The notes beneath the pieces were generated by a model. The model did not search any database, had not been told where the DNA came from, and saw only the letters and a program-made list of their open reading frames with translations. Source: CAYRJD01 sp965247395 (lineage in GTDB: Bacteria > Actinomycetota > Acidimicrobiia > Acidimicrobiales > Poriferisodalaceae). From it: a stretch of DNA of 64,000 nt. Position numbers and translations under genes: made by a program. The first letter of the stretch is position 1. Each line of letters starts with the position of its first letter. Below, in pieces: positions 7,783-17,323 of the stretch. The DNA is taken from the NCBI GenBank assembly GCA_965247395.1, contig OZ252012.1, positions 558,001 to 622,000 on the forward strand. The letters are read 5' to 3'.

Positions 7783-9332
7783 GCTGCGATCCTACCAGTC
7801 GTGGCGTGAATGAATCCTGAGTAGGTGGGTTGATCAATAGCGACTTGATGCACCACCGAGTCCCTCAGATATTCCTGCAGTTCTGGAGCGTCTAAGGGCA
7901 TTGAGCCATCTCTCAGCTGATGCACTAGCTCCCAACGAAGCTGGCTCGCCTTGGCTGAGACATCGCTGGACGGCCCGCTGAACGACTCCGTGAATGATCC
8001 GGTGGACGACCCTGCGGTTGAGTGCAACAGTTCTTGTAATGCGGACACTTCGCGGCGGTGCAACTCCGGACCTATTAACAGCTCACGCCGAACCGTGTTA
8101 AGTGTGTTGCCAGCTACTCGCGCCAAGAAATTCGTGCGAGCAGTAGTGGCATCCATTACATCGCCGTGCAGAAAGTCACGAACGCTTACCAGCAGCTCGT
8201 CAAGAGTTGGCATGTCGCCGCCTGCTAACTCAGTGGATACTCCGGTGGTTATCTCTTCTGTCTCAGGTCCTGCAAGTGTTGGGTCGGCTAGCACTTGTTG
8301 AGCGCTAGGAAGCAAATCAATTGGGCCTGGTATCAGCAGATTGACGCAATCCACCTGACATTCGGAGCTGCGGCGCCCAATGGCGGGCCGTTCGACGGTT
8401 GAGTCGGGCCCGGTGCGGTAGTGCTCGGCCATGCTTAGACAGCCAACCGCCCACCAAAACGAGCCGAATACTTCCCAATATCGCACCCGTTCGACATCCA
8501 CTTTCGTACCTGATTGAGCCTCATAACCAGCTACAAGATCTTCAAAAGTTCCAAACCCACCGACCGCTAGATCGCGGCGGCCAAAGCGCCAAGAGTTCGT
8601 GCAAATCCAGCCCAGATCTCGCATCGGGTCGCCGATGTGAACCGATTCCCAGTCGAGCACGGCTGTCAAACCCTTTTCGGGATCAATCATCAAGTTGCCG
8701 TTACGAAAGTCGTTGTGCACTAGTGCGGGAGAAAAGTCCGTCACGATGTTGTCGTTTAACCAGCGCCCGGTGTAATCAATCATGGGCTGCGGTGTTGGGA
8801 ACTCGCGGTAACGCTGCCAGGTTTGCTCTAGGTATTCAGCAGGTGAAACCTGCCGCAACACCTCTCGCAGGCTCGTTGCGTCAAGGTCTATAGCGTGTAT
8901 GCGAGCCAGCTCTTGCCCGCACTGATATGCCAGCTTGGAGCGGATCTTGTCGAGCTCTGGCGCTCTAACAATTCGCGCACCAAGCGTGATGCCGTCAAGC
9001 CATTCCATAACAAAACCGGCACCGACACCATCTTCGGGCTGCAATACATAGAGCACCTCTGGCTCTGCCACCCCTGCCTGTCGTGCGGTCTGTATAGCTA
9101 AAGCCTCGACCGCTAGCCCGCTGGCGTGTTCGACGTCGCGGTCAATACCGCCTGCTCCTCGCCGCAAACAGAGGCTGTGTTGGTCGCCATCTGTACTCCG
9201 CACGCTTAGGCGATAGGTCTCCATGCTGGCTCCACCAGAGAGACGTTCGACGTCAACAAGCGCCTCACAGCCGGGCAATTCTCGTCGCAGCGTTGCTTCG
9301 AGTGCTGGGGTGAAGTCAAATTGCGGTTGCAC
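7779..9332 (-). CDS. Aminoglycoside-phosphotransferase-like kinase with C-terminal DUF6285-type domain
   Basis: A 517-residue two-part protein. Residues ~1-310 are an APH/choline-kinase fold with the Brenner-type catalytic motif VHNDFRNGN near residue 205 and the metal-binding VLDWES near 227. Residues ~370-500 are helical and resemble the DUF6285 domain found fused to or next to such kinases in actinobacteria and proteobacteria. In those genomes these kinases often sit beside acyl-CoA dehydrogenase genes and may phosphorylate a CoA-pathway alcohol (family knowledge, not shown here). It is the first gene of the operon leading to glnS. It is divergent from pyrC across a 121-bp gap containing a long inverted repeat. 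Confidence 0.75.
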   Translation of the reverse strand: MQPQFDFTPALEATLRRELPGCEALVDVERLSGGASMETYRLSVRSTDGDQHSLCLRRGAGGIDRDVEHASGLAVEALAIQTARQAGVAEPEVLYVLQPEDGVGAGFVMEWLDGITLGARIVRAPELDKIRSKLAYQCGQELARIHAIDLDATSLREVLRQVSPAEYLEQTWQRYREFPTPQPMIDYTGRWLNDNIVTDFSPALVHNDFRNGNLMIDPEKGLTAVLDWESVHIGDPMRDLGWICTNSWRFGRRDLAVGGFGTFEDLVAGYEAQSGTKVDVERVRYWEVFGSFWWAVGCLSMAEHYRTGPDSTVERPAIGRRSSECQVDCVNLLIPGPIDLLPSAQQVLADPTLAGPETEEITTGVSTELAGGDMPTLDELLVSVRDFLHGDVMDATTARTNFLARVAGNTLNTVRRELLIGPELHRREVSALQELLHSTAGSSTGSFTESFSGPSSDVSAKASQLRWELVHQLRDGSMPLDAPELQEYLRDSVVHQVAIDQPTYSGFIHATTGRIAA

Positions 9333-9381
9333 TGCTCTGGCAGAGTATTAGCAATATTCAACCAGTAGTTATCCAGTACTT

Positions 9382-9410
9382 ATTCAATGGCCAACCGGTG
9401 GCCATTGAAT
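9382..9410. repeat. 12-bp perfect inverted repeat in a divergent promoter region
   Basis: ATTCAATGGCCA (9382-9393) and TGGCCATTGAAT (9399-9410) are exact reverse complements around a 5-bp centre. The site is between two divergently transcribed genes, so a terminator is unlikely and an operator is more plausible. The binding protein is unknown. Confidence 0.55.
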
Positions 9411-9453
9411 GACTATGCCCACTAAGTAGGTGCCCACTAGGTAAGTTGCGATA

Positions 9454-10785
9454 GTGCCTATTGACCTGCTGATTACAGGTGCTGTGGTGCTGGATGAACG
9501 ATCTGGACTCAAACCTTGGCAAGGTCGGGTAGCTGATTTCGGTGAGCCGTTAGATGTGGCAATTGATCAGGGCCGCATCGTTGCGATTCAACCTGCGGGT
9601 GATAGCTCGATTACAGCTAGCCGCACACTTTCAGGTGAGGGCGCATTGCTCATGCCAGGGTTTTGCGACATTCAAGTGCATTTTCGTACGCCAGGTGCTG
9701 GCGAAAGCGAGAACATCGCATCAGGCTCGACAGCCGCGGCGATGGGAGGTGTGACGGCGTGTGTGATGATGCCGAACACCGACCCTCCCATAGACAACAT
9801 TGCGATGGTGCGTGAGGTGCTGATGCTGGCTAATGACGCGTTGTGTGACGTGCACACGTCGGCTTGCGTAACGATTGGCAGGTTAGGTGAGCAAACGGTT
9901 GATTTTGCGGCCTTGTACTCGGCGGGCATACGGGTGTTTACAGACGACGGCGACGCAGTGGCCGATCCGGATGTGATGCGTTCCGCCCTTGCGGCCACTA
10001 CTTCTTTACCGGGAGCGGTTATCAGCCAGCATGCCGAAGACCCCGAACTAGTAGCAGGCGGAGTGATCAACGCTGGCGAAATAGCACAACAGCTTGGCGT
10101 GGCCGGACGGCCAGCCGAAGCAGAAGAACTCATCGTGGCGCGTGACATTGAGCTAGCTCGCAGCACGGGAGGCCGCTATCACGTGCTCCATTTGTCTACG
10201 GCAGGAGCACTTACGAGCGTCAGAGAGGCCAAAGCACATGGCTTAAACGTCACCGCCGAGGTGACACCTCAGCACTTGGCTCTCACCGAAGAAGACGTAT
10301 TGTTGCTTGGCACCGCTGGGAAAATGAACCCTCCTTTGCGGCTCAGTAGCGATGTAAGGGCGTTACGAGATGGTTTGGTTGACGGAACGTTGGATGCGGT
10401 CGCTACCGACCACGCGCCTCATCATGCTGATCTAAAGGCACTGCCGCTAAGCGAGGCTCCACCTGGGATGTTGGGTGTCGAAACAATGGCTGCGGTGCTA
10501 TGGACCGAAATGGTCGTTAGCCGCCAACTGCTGCCAACTCGCTTCGTTGAAGTGACTTCGGTGGTACCTGCCCAGATCGCAGGGCTAACTGAGCACGGCC
10601 GTACGATCTCTGTAGGGGAGCCCGCAAATCTGGTGGTGTTCGATCCAAACGAAGAGTGGACGGTTGACCGTGAAAAACTGCACAGCCGTAGCTTCAATAC
10701 ACCCTGGCATGGCCGCAAACTTTTCGGGCGCCCGCGCCACACGGTGCTAAGAGGGTCGGCCGTAATGGCAGATGGAAATGCTTAG
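9454..10785 (+). CDS. pyrC: Dihydroorotase (type I), with an altered HxH metal motif
   Basis: A 443-residue amidohydrolase starting at GTG. Type I dihydroorotase features are present: GVTACVMMPNTDPPIDN near residue 108, FTDDGDAV, SQHAED, HVLHLSTAGAL and the signature ATDHAPHH. It should cyclise carbamoyl-aspartate to dihydroorotate in pyrimidine synthesis, probably as a partner of aspartate carbamoyltransferase. The usual DxHxHxR motif reads D72-I-Q74-V-H76-F-R78, so the first metal-ligand His is Gln (codon CAA). The other expected ligands remain. It may be an active variant or a non-catalytic partner subunit. No other pyr gene is in the window; the lipid kinase follows after 20 bp. Confidence 0.82.
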   Translation: MPIDLLITGAVVLDERSGLKPWQGRVADFGEPLDVAIDQGRIVAIQPAGDSSITASRTLSGEGALLMPGFCDIQVHFRTPGAGESENIASGSTAAAMGGVTACVMMPNTDPPIDNIAMVREVLMLANDALCDVHTSACVTIGRLGEQTVDFAALYSAGIRVFTDDGDAVADPDVMRSALAATTSLPGAVISQHAEDPELVAGGVINAGEIAQQLGVAGRPAEAEELIVARDIELARSTGGRYHVLHLSTAGALTSVREAKAHGLNVTAEVTPQHLALTEEDVLLLGTAGKMNPPLRLSSDVRALRDGLVDGTLDAVATDHAPHHADLKALPLSEAPPGMLGVETMAAVLWTEMVVSRQLLPTRFVEVTSVVPAQIAGLTEHGRTISVGEPANLVVFDPNEEWTVDREKLHSRSFNTPWHGRKLFGRPRHTVLRGSAVMADGNA

Positions 10786-10805
10786 AAGCGAAACGTCTAG
10801 AAGCC

Positions 10806-11870
10806 ATGTCTGAGGCAGCGATATTTCTTGCTAATCCCACTGCTAGGTCTGGCAGAGGGACTGAACTGCAGCAGGCCGTTTTAGACGAACTTAGGAGTCG
10901 AAACATCTCGCTGACCGTTGCGCCCACGCACAGCGCGGCAGAGTTGAGAGAAGCCGCTAGAACAGCCGGTCAGGGCGTGCGCGTGATCGTGATGGGAGGA
11001 GATGGCACCGTTCATCACGCTGTGAACGGGTTGAGTAATAGTCCGGCGAGTAGCGCTGGAATACTTGGCATTATTGCTGGTGGCACCGGCAACGATTTTG
11101 CTCGCTGCATGAGCCTGCCTGTTCTCTCACCCAAAATGATGCCGGGCAAAAAGCGCGCAAACAAGGCATCCAAAGCAATCTCGGATGCGGTGGACGCCGC
11201 CTTGGCCGAGCCAGTAAACGTTGATGTGATTGCTATCACTGCGTTGGGTAGCTCAAGGGCTGCCGCCTCAGATGGTTCGAGTGAGCTTGACAGCACCGTT
11301 CAGTATTGCCACTCAATTGCTACCTGTGGCTTCGCCGTAGACGCCAACAACCGCGCCGACAAGATGCGTTGGCCGCGTGGTCCAAGCAAGTACACGATTG
11401 CTTCCGTCTTAGAAGCGTTGCGTTTGAAACCGCGGCGCTACCTCATCACCATTGATGACGAGGAGCATGAAATCGAGTCAGTGCTGCTAGCGATAGCTAA
11501 TACGGGCAGCTTTGGCGGAGGCTATTTCATTGCCCCGCAGGCTTGTTCTACCGATGGTTTGATTGACCTTGTGATTGTCGGACGAGTGTCTGGCTTCACG
11601 TTGACGCGCCTGATGCCTGCTACGCGGACTGGCAAGCACATTCGCCACCCAGCACTCAAACGCCTGCAAGGCAAGGTAATTGAAATACGACAACTATCGG
11701 AGAACAATGCGGATTTACGTGCAGAGGGTGAGCTGCTAGGAGAATTGCCTTACCGGTTTGAGATAATGCCTGGTGCTTTGCGAGTTGCGGGTGCGGTGCC
11801 AATAACAAAGGTCCCAACAACAAGTGCCGAGCAAGAGGCAAAAGACCACGGAGCGAGCGGCACATTATGA
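10806..11870 (+). CDS. Diacylglycerol kinase-family lipid kinase (YegS/DgkB-like)
   Basis: A 354-residue protein with the ATP-binding GGDGT motif at residues 64-68 (VIVMGGDGTVHHAVNGL) and the second nucleotide loop GGTGNDFAR near residue 95. The C-terminal half has the beta-sandwich domain of YegS/DgkB kinases, with GGGYFIAPQACSTDGLIDLVIV. It probably phosphorylates diacylglycerol or a sphingoid-like lipid at the inner membrane face. A Lys-rich insert (KKRANKASK) lies at about 116-124. It is coupled to the next gene by an ATGA overlap (11867-11870). Confidence 0.85.
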   Translation: MSEAAIFLANPTARSGRGTELQQAVLDELRSRNISLTVAPTHSAAELREAARTAGQGVRVIVMGGDGTVHHAVNGLSNSPASSAGILGIIAGGTGNDFARCMSLPVLSPKMMPGKKRANKASKAISDAVDAALAEPVNVDVIAITALGSSRAAASDGSSELDSTVQYCHSIATCGFAVDANNRADKMRWPRGPSKYTIASVLEALRLKPRRYLITIDDEEHEIESVLLAIANTGSFGGGYFIAPQACSTDGLIDLVIVGRVSGFTLTRLMPATRTGKHIRHPALKRLQGKVIEIRQLSENNADLRAEGELLGELPYRFEIMPGALRVAGAVPITKVPTTSAEQEAKDHGASGTL

Positions 11871-12217
11871 GCGCTGACGTTGAATTTGAATCAGGCGGTA
11901 ATCCAGCAGACGTAACCCCGACAGACGTAACCCCGGAGCGCTCCCTGCACTGGTCGATCGTTATCGCAGCGGTGCGCTGCACCTTGACCTATGTGATCTT
12001 GCCGTTTGTAACACCTTTCATCGGCCTGGCACCCGGCGTTGGTCCTCTTATTGGCATACCGCTAGCGCTGGTGGCACTGGCTGCCAACGTCATAAGCATC
12101 AAGCGTTATTGGGCAAACGACCATCGCTGGAAGTGGCCGGTCAGCACTCTGAATGCTGGAATCATCGTGTTGCTAGTGATACTGCTGACGATCGACATAA
12201 AAGACTTGCTTACATGA
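11867..12217 (+). CDS. Small membrane protein of unknown function
   Basis: A 116-residue protein with a short acidic N-terminal tail and three hydrophobic stretches at about residues 27-50, 53-78 and 90-112. The tail contains a small in-frame duplication (ADVTP, then TDVTP; about 11906-11936). Family assignment is not possible from the sequence; its looks are those of a small inner-membrane protein. It is sandwiched with ATGA overlaps between the lipid kinase and the MFS transporter, so the three are likely made in fixed ratio and may work on the same substrate or membrane process. Confidence 0.65.
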   Translation: MSADVEFESGGNPADVTPTDVTPERSLHWSIVIAAVRCTLTYVILPFVTPFIGLAPGVGPLIGIPLALVALAANVISIKRYWANDHRWKWPVSTLNAGIIVLLVILLTIDIKDLLT

Positions 12218-13536
12218 CTCAGACACCTGTAGATCCAGCTGTTTCAATGGAGGCCACCTCGCCTGCGGTACCAAATAGCACTGGGCCGAACAACACTCGC
12301 CGGAACGTTTTCATCATCGTCTTGGTGGGTTCGATAATTGCGTCGATATCGCTGGGTGTGCGCGCAACGATGGGTCTTTACGTCGAACCGATCGAAGAAA
12401 CCCTGGGCGTTAGCACGGCCACGCTTGGCTTCACGTTTGCCTTACAAAACCTGATGTGGGGGTTGGGCCAACCTCTTGCTGGAGGATTGGCAGACCGCTT
12501 CGGGACGGTGCGGGTGCTGATAGTTGGAGCGGGTATCTACGCCACCGGTCTGCTGGTAATGGCAAACGCCTCTACCGGCTTTGGGTTACATCTTGGCGGA
12601 GGAGTGATCGTCGGGTTTGGCTTAGCGGCGGCTTCATTCACGGTTGTGCTAGCAGCAATCGGACAACTAGTGGATGAAGAACGCAGATCCAAAGCGCTTG
12701 GGATTGTTACCGCTTGCGGCTCGCTGGGACACTTCATTTTGGTTCCCTTGACTGGGTTGTTGATTGACGCTCTGAGTTGGGAAACCGCCTTGCTATTGAT
12801 GGCAGCCGTAGTTGTGTCGATCGTGCTGGTAGCACGCCCGTTACGCAGCAGACCAGACGCACATCGGCTTGGCAAACAAGCCGTAAACGGCACCCAAGCA
12901 CTCAATCCACTGCAACCGGAGGCACCGGCACTGCGCGATGTGTTGAGACTGGCGTCGCGTCATCGCAGTTATCTGATGATCAATGCGGCGTTTTTTGCGT
13001 GCGGCTTTCACGTCACGTTCGTAGCGCTTCACCTGCCAAAACATCTAACCGATGAGGGTCAAAGCGACGGTCTTGCCACTCTGGCGTTGGCTCTCATTGG
13101 GCTTTTTAACGTCATCGGAGCATTCGGCGCCGGTTGGTTGGGTGCCACCCGTAACAAGTCGAAGGTACTCACCATCGTTTACATGGGCCGCGCCCTGACA
13201 ATAGCCAGTTTCATGCTCTTGCCTTCTAACACGATGACGGTGCTGGGATTCTCAGTTGCCCTTGGATTGCTTTGGTTGGCCACGGTGCCACTCACCTCGG
13301 GCATAGTGCTTAATCAGTTTGGCCCGACTCATATCGGCACCTTGTTTGGGCTGGTGTTTTGGTCACACCAAGTTGGAGCCTTTGTTGGCGCTTATGGCGG
13401 TGGCATTGTGCGAGACGCACTCGGCAGTTACACGTTGTGGTGGTGGGCGTCTATCGCAGTAGCTCTAATGGCCGCGACGCTGCACCTGATAATTAGCGAT
13501 GCACCTGTGCCCGGAGCCCGCACGGCTGAGGTCTAA
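12214..13536 (+). CDS. Major facilitator superfamily transporter
   Basis: About 440 residues with twelve predicted membrane helices and the loop 2-3 signature GGLADRFGTVRVLI. The start ATG 12214 forms an ATGA overlap with the preceding gene. The open frame extends upstream to 12109, but that part is a shadow of the small membrane protein. The sequence resembles the oxalate/formate antiporter and monocarboxylate branch of the MFS. It probably moves a small organic acid or exports a drug-like compound, but the substrate cannot be read. It ends facing the fhs gene. Confidence 0.8.
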   Translation: MTQTPVDPAVSMEATSPAVPNSTGPNNTRRNVFIIVLVGSIIASISLGVRATMGLYVEPIEETLGVSTATLGFTFALQNLMWGLGQPLAGGLADRFGTVRVLIVGAGIYATGLLVMANASTGFGLHLGGGVIVGFGLAAASFTVVLAAIGQLVDEERRSKALGIVTACGSLGHFILVPLTGLLIDALSWETALLLMAAVVVSIVLVARPLRSRPDAHRLGKQAVNGTQALNPLQPEAPALRDVLRLASRHRSYLMINAAFFACGFHVTFVALHLPKHLTDEGQSDGLATLALALIGLFNVIGAFGAGWLGATRNKSKVLTIVYMGRALTIASFMLLPSNTMTVLGFSVALGLLWLATVPLTSGIVLNQFGPTHIGTLFGLVFWSHQVGAFVGAYGGGIVRDALGSYTLWWWASIAVALMAATLHLIISDAPVPGARTAEV

Positions 13537-13546
13537 TTACTAGACC

Positions 13547-13571
13547 GCTAGCCAGATTGGTAGGGGCTAGC
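13547..13571. terminator. Possible hairpin between convergent genes
   Basis: GCTAGCC (13547-13553) and GGCTAGC (13565-13571) are reverse complements around an 11-base loop. They lie between the MFS stop and the fhs stop. No U-tract follows on either strand, so a rho-independent terminator is only weakly supported. Confidence 0.3.
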
Positions 13572-13574
13572 TCG

Positions 13575-15284
13575 CTAGCTCAGACCGACAACGTTGCCGT
13601 CGGCGTCAACGTCTATGTGATGAGCCGCGGGAGCGCTCCCAAGCCCGGGCATTGTTCTGATATCGCCACAGATCGGTGTTACAAACCCTGCGCCAGCGGC
13701 CGCTCGCACCTCACGCACGGGCAAGGTCCATCCCGTAGGGGCGCCCTTGAGATTGCCATTGTCCGATAGCGACAGATGCGTCTTTGCTATGCACACCGGC
13801 AAAGCACCTAAGCCGTTTTTGTGATGAGCGTCTAGATCACGTCTTGCTTGCGCGCTGTAAGACACGTCGGCTGCTCCATAAACACGAGTAGCAACCGCAT
13901 GGATCTTGTCCTGCAATCCGGCGTCAGAGTCATACAAAAACTTAAAGTGGCTGGGTTCCTCAGCTGCTTCGGTAACTATCTTTGCCAAGTCGACCGCGCC
14001 GTGACCACCGTTACTGAAGTGCGTGCAACGGGCCGAGCGTGCACCACATTCGCTAGCGATTTCATCAATGGCAGCCAGGTCGGCTTCATGGTCATCCGGA
14101 AACTGGTTCACGGCCACGACCGGCGACACACCGTGCATACGGACGTTTTCGATTTGCTTACGCAAGTTCTCACCACCCGCATGAACATCATCGGGATTCT
14201 GCGCCAAGATCTCTTCGGGTAACGGCCTTCCAGCGACAATGCGATAGTTGCCGCTGTGCGATTTAAGCCCTCTGACAGTGGCAACCAAGACTGCCGCGTC
14301 AGGCGCCATACCCGAGTAACGACACTTGATATTAAAGAACCTCTCACCACCAAGGTCGGCTCCGAAGCCCGCCTCTGTTAGCAGGAAATCACCCATCCGC
14401 AAGCCCAATTGGTCAGCCACGATTGAGGAGTTGCCCGTTGCAATGTTGCCGAACGGGCCGGTGTGCACTAGAGCGGCTGTGCCTTCGAGGGTTTGCATGA
14501 GGTTGGGTTTGATGGCTTCTTGTAACAGCACCGCCATTGCGCCTGCCGCTTGGATGTCTTCCGCCGTTACAGGCTGACCGCTCTTTGTGTAACCCAGCAC
14601 AAGTTGACCCAACCGTGAACGCAGATCAGCCTCTGACGTTGTCAACGCCAAGATGGCCATCACCTCTGAAGCAGCGGTTATGTCAAACCCGGACTCACGA
14701 GGAATGCCGTCTTGGCGGCCACCTAGTCCGATGGTGATGTTGCGCAGCGCACGATCGTTGACATCAAGCACTCTTCGCCAAGAGATCCGATGAATGTCAA
14801 AGTCACGGTCGTTGCCGTGAAAAAGATGCGCATCCAACAACGCAGCACAGAGATTGTGGGCCGCAGTAACTGCGTGCATGTCGCCAGTGAGATGAAGATT
14901 TAGCAGTTCCAGCGGTGCTACTTGGCTGTAGCCACCACCAGCTGCGCCGCCTTTAATACCAAAAGTGGGACCCATTGAGGGTTGGCGAATTGCAATGGTT
15001 GCTTTACGGCCAATGTGTTTAAAGGCCTGGCCTAATCCTATAGTGGTTGTGGTTTTGCCTTCGCCCAGCGGTGTGGGAGTTATGGCAGTCACCAACACAT
15101 ACTTCGCTGGTGGGCGGTCGGCCATCTCTTGGGCTGCGCTGAGTTTCACCTTTGCGGCACCGGTGCCGTACATCTCTAGGCACTCCAATGGAATGCCCGC
15201 CTCTGTGGCTACGTCGCTCAACGGACGTAGTTGCGCAGCTCGTGAAATCGCTAGGTCGTCAGGAATGGAATTGTGCTTAGGCAT
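13575..15284 (-). CDS. fhs: Formate-tetrahydrofolate ligase
   Basis: A 569-residue enzyme that makes 10-formyl-tetrahydrofolate from formate, THF and ATP in one-carbon metabolism. The ATP-binding motif TPTPLGEGKTTTTIGLGQ is near residues 70-85, and the characteristic RQPSMGPTFGIKGGAAGGG follows at about 98. The length fits the family (about 555). It follows proS with a 12-bp gap on the same strand, so both are probably cotranscribed. Confidence 0.95.
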   Translation of the reverse strand: MPKHNSIPDDLAISRAAQLRPLSDVATEAGIPLECLEMYGTGAAKVKLSAAQEMADRPPAKYVLVTAITPTPLGEGKTTTTIGLGQAFKHIGRKATIAIRQPSMGPTFGIKGGAAGGGYSQVAPLELLNLHLTGDMHAVTAAHNLCAALLDAHLFHGNDRDFDIHRISWRRVLDVNDRALRNITIGLGGRQDGIPRESGFDITAASEVMAILALTTSEADLRSRLGQLVLGYTKSGQPVTAEDIQAAGAMAVLLQEAIKPNLMQTLEGTAALVHTGPFGNIATGNSSIVADQLGLRMGDFLLTEAGFGADLGGERFFNIKCRYSGMAPDAAVLVATVRGLKSHSGNYRIVAGRPLPEEILAQNPDDVHAGGENLRKQIENVRMHGVSPVVAVNQFPDDHEADLAAIDEIASECGARSARCTHFSNGGHGAVDLAKIVTEAAEEPSHFKFLYDSDAGLQDKIHAVATRVYGAADVSYSAQARRDLDAHHKNGLGALPVCIAKTHLSLSDNGNLKGAPTGWTLPVREVRAAAGAGFVTPICGDIRTMPGLGSAPAAHHIDVDADGNVVGLS

Positions 15285-15296
15285 TTTTGGCTACGG

Positions 15297-17054
15297 CTAA
15301 CGAGCGTTTGTAACTAGCTCAGCAACAACTGTCGCCGCATTGGCGTGGGGGAGTAGCTGCGAATCTCCACTGGCGCGCAAGGTGTGCTCAACTTCACCTG
15401 TTTTCATGCTGCGAGCACCCACGGTTATGCGGTGTGGGATCCCGATTAGCTCAGCATCGGCAAACTTCACACCCGGCCTCGCATCGCGATCGTCAAACAA
15501 CACGTCCACGCCACTCGCTTCCAGCTCGGACACAATGCTCTCTGCAGCCTTGACGAGACTCTCGTCATCAGGGTCCAACAAGGTCACAACAACCTCAAAC
15601 GGCGCAATTGAAACCGGCCAGATCAGCCCCCGCTCGTCGTTGTGTGCCTCAGCCACCGCTGCTAGTGCACGTCCGATCCCGATGCCATAACTGCCCATGA
15701 TGGGCACTCGTTCCTTGCCGTCAGGATCGAGCACCGATACTCCTAGGGCTTCGGTGTACTTGCGGCCGAGCTTGAAAATGTGCCCGACTTCTATGCAACG
15801 GATGATTTCAAGCGGTGAGCCGCACTTCACGCATGGCTCGCCTTGCGTTACCTCACGCAGATAGAGCCACTGCTCGACGGCTATATCGCGCTCGATATCT
15901 ACGCCACGCAGGTGCCAATCGTCTTCGTTTGCGCCTGTAACCAGACCGCTACGGCCGGTCAGTGCTTGATCGGCGAGTATGCGCACATCCGTAACGCCCA
16001 CCGCTCCCAAGCTGCCAGGATGAGCACCCAGCAGTTTGAATGCCTCTTCGGGCTCGGCCGGGCGCAGATCCTTGGCACCGATTTGATCGGCCAGCTTGAC
16101 CAAGTTGAGCTGATGATCTCCCCGTAGCAGCGCCAGCAACGGTTCTCCATCGACGATTAGCACCATTGTCTTGATTTGGTTTTCAGCGGGAGCGTCGGGC
16201 GCGAATTGGGCTAGGCCCTCGATGGTGCGTACGCCTGGGGTCGCAAAACGTTCGTACGCAGGATTGTCTACCACTGGGTTGTCCACCATTGCGTTGCCCG
16301 ATGCATTGCCCGAAGCCGAGTCGTTGGGGTTCAACGCGGACTGGGCAAGCTCGATGTTTGCGCGATAGTCGCACTGAGGTGAGCTGCAAATCGCCACGTC
16401 GTCCTCTCCAGCGGGAGAACGCATCATGAATTCAACGCTGGCCGATCCACCCATAGCACCCGAAGAAGCGTCAACAGGAATGGCATCAATGCCGAGCCGT
16501 TTGAAAATTTGAATGTAAGCGTTGTGATGTTCGTTGAATGCTTTGTCCAGTCCGGCTTCGTCAATGTCAAAGCTGTAGGAGTCCTTCATGGCAAATTCGC
16601 GCACCCTCAACAGGCCGCTCTTAGGGCGCGGTTCATCACGAAACTTGAACTGGATCTGATACCAAGCCTGCGGTAGATCCTTGTATGAGTTCAGCTCAAG
16701 CGCCAGCGATGCCATGGCTTCTTCATGGGTCATTGCCAGCACAAGGTCGTGGTTGGAGCGGTCTTGTAGCCGGAACATTTCCGAACCCATCAGGTCCCAT
16801 CGACCACTGAGCTGCCAGAGTTCGGCTGGATGTAACGCTGGTAGATGAAATTCTTGTGCGCCGATCGCATCCATTTCCTGGCGCACTATGTTGGCCACCT
16901 TGGCGTGAACTCGTTGGCCCAGCGTCAGCAACGAATAATGGCCGGAATACAGCTGGCGGATGAAGCCCCCGCGAATCAGCAGGCGATGGCTAATGGCCTC
17001 AGCGTCGGCTGGTGCATCACGCAGAGTTGGTATAAAGGCAGCAGACCAACGCAT
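15297..17054 (-). CDS. proS: Prolyl-tRNA synthetase
   Basis: A 585-residue class II synthetase of the bacterial type. Motif 2 appears around residue 140 (FRDEPRPKSGLLRVREFAMKDS) and motif 3 near residue 455 (GSYGIGIGRALAA). An editing (INS) domain lies between them, roughly residues 225-400, and the anticodon-binding domain is at the C-terminus. The INS stretch is interrupted by a low-complexity piece of near-repeats (GNASGNAMVDNPVVDNPA, about 247-264). It attaches proline to tRNA-Pro. It is the first gene of a proS-fhs unit, divergent from the helicase gene. Confidence 0.95.
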   Translation of the reverse strand: MRWSAAFIPTLRDAPADAEAISHRLLIRGGFIRQLYSGHYSLLTLGQRVHAKVANIVRQEMDAIGAQEFHLPALHPAELWQLSGRWDLMGSEMFRLQDRSNHDLVLAMTHEEAMASLALELNSYKDLPQAWYQIQFKFRDEPRPKSGLLRVREFAMKDSYSFDIDEAGLDKAFNEHHNAYIQIFKRLGIDAIPVDASSGAMGGSASVEFMMRSPAGEDDVAICSSPQCDYRANIELAQSALNPNDSASGNASGNAMVDNPVVDNPAYERFATPGVRTIEGLAQFAPDAPAENQIKTMVLIVDGEPLLALLRGDHQLNLVKLADQIGAKDLRPAEPEEAFKLLGAHPGSLGAVGVTDVRILADQALTGRSGLVTGANEDDWHLRGVDIERDIAVEQWLYLREVTQGEPCVKCGSPLEIIRCIEVGHIFKLGRKYTEALGVSVLDPDGKERVPIMGSYGIGIGRALAAVAEAHNDERGLIWPVSIAPFEVVVTLLDPDDESLVKAAESIVSELEASGVDVLFDDRDARPGVKFADAELIGIPHRITVGARSMKTGEVEHTLRASGDSQLLPHANAATVVAELVTNAR

Positions 17055-17323
17055 AGCGGCAGGTTATGGCTAAGAGTGCTAGCAAGACCGTTGCGTTGGC
17101 TATATGGCTCGCTAGAGTTAGAAGCAGAACACTTGTTGCCGCTGCAAACACGGCTTGCACGCCAAGGATTTAGCGACTGAGTCGTACTGAGCGTCGCCAA
17201 CTAGCTCATCAGAAGACGAGCACCCGCTGGAATTTATGTCACTCCCGCAATCCAATTCTGAAACCCAAACTTGCAATCAATTTCTTAAGGCCAGAAAACA
17301 CGCCTATCTGTGATTAGTTATTT
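17055..17323. other. Intergenic region between divergent proS and helicase genes
   Basis: This 269-bp stretch is the longest without a gene. It should contain the two divergent promoters. I found no tRNA, T-box-like hairpin or repeat in it. The 60 bases before the helicase start are AT-rich and carry no clear ribosome-binding site, so a leaderless or near-leaderless mRNA is possible. Confidence 0.5.

Noticed and set aside
17055..17323. tRNA gene or T-box leader before proS
   Set aside because: No cloverleaf, T-loop motif or T-box sequence could be found by eye on either strand.
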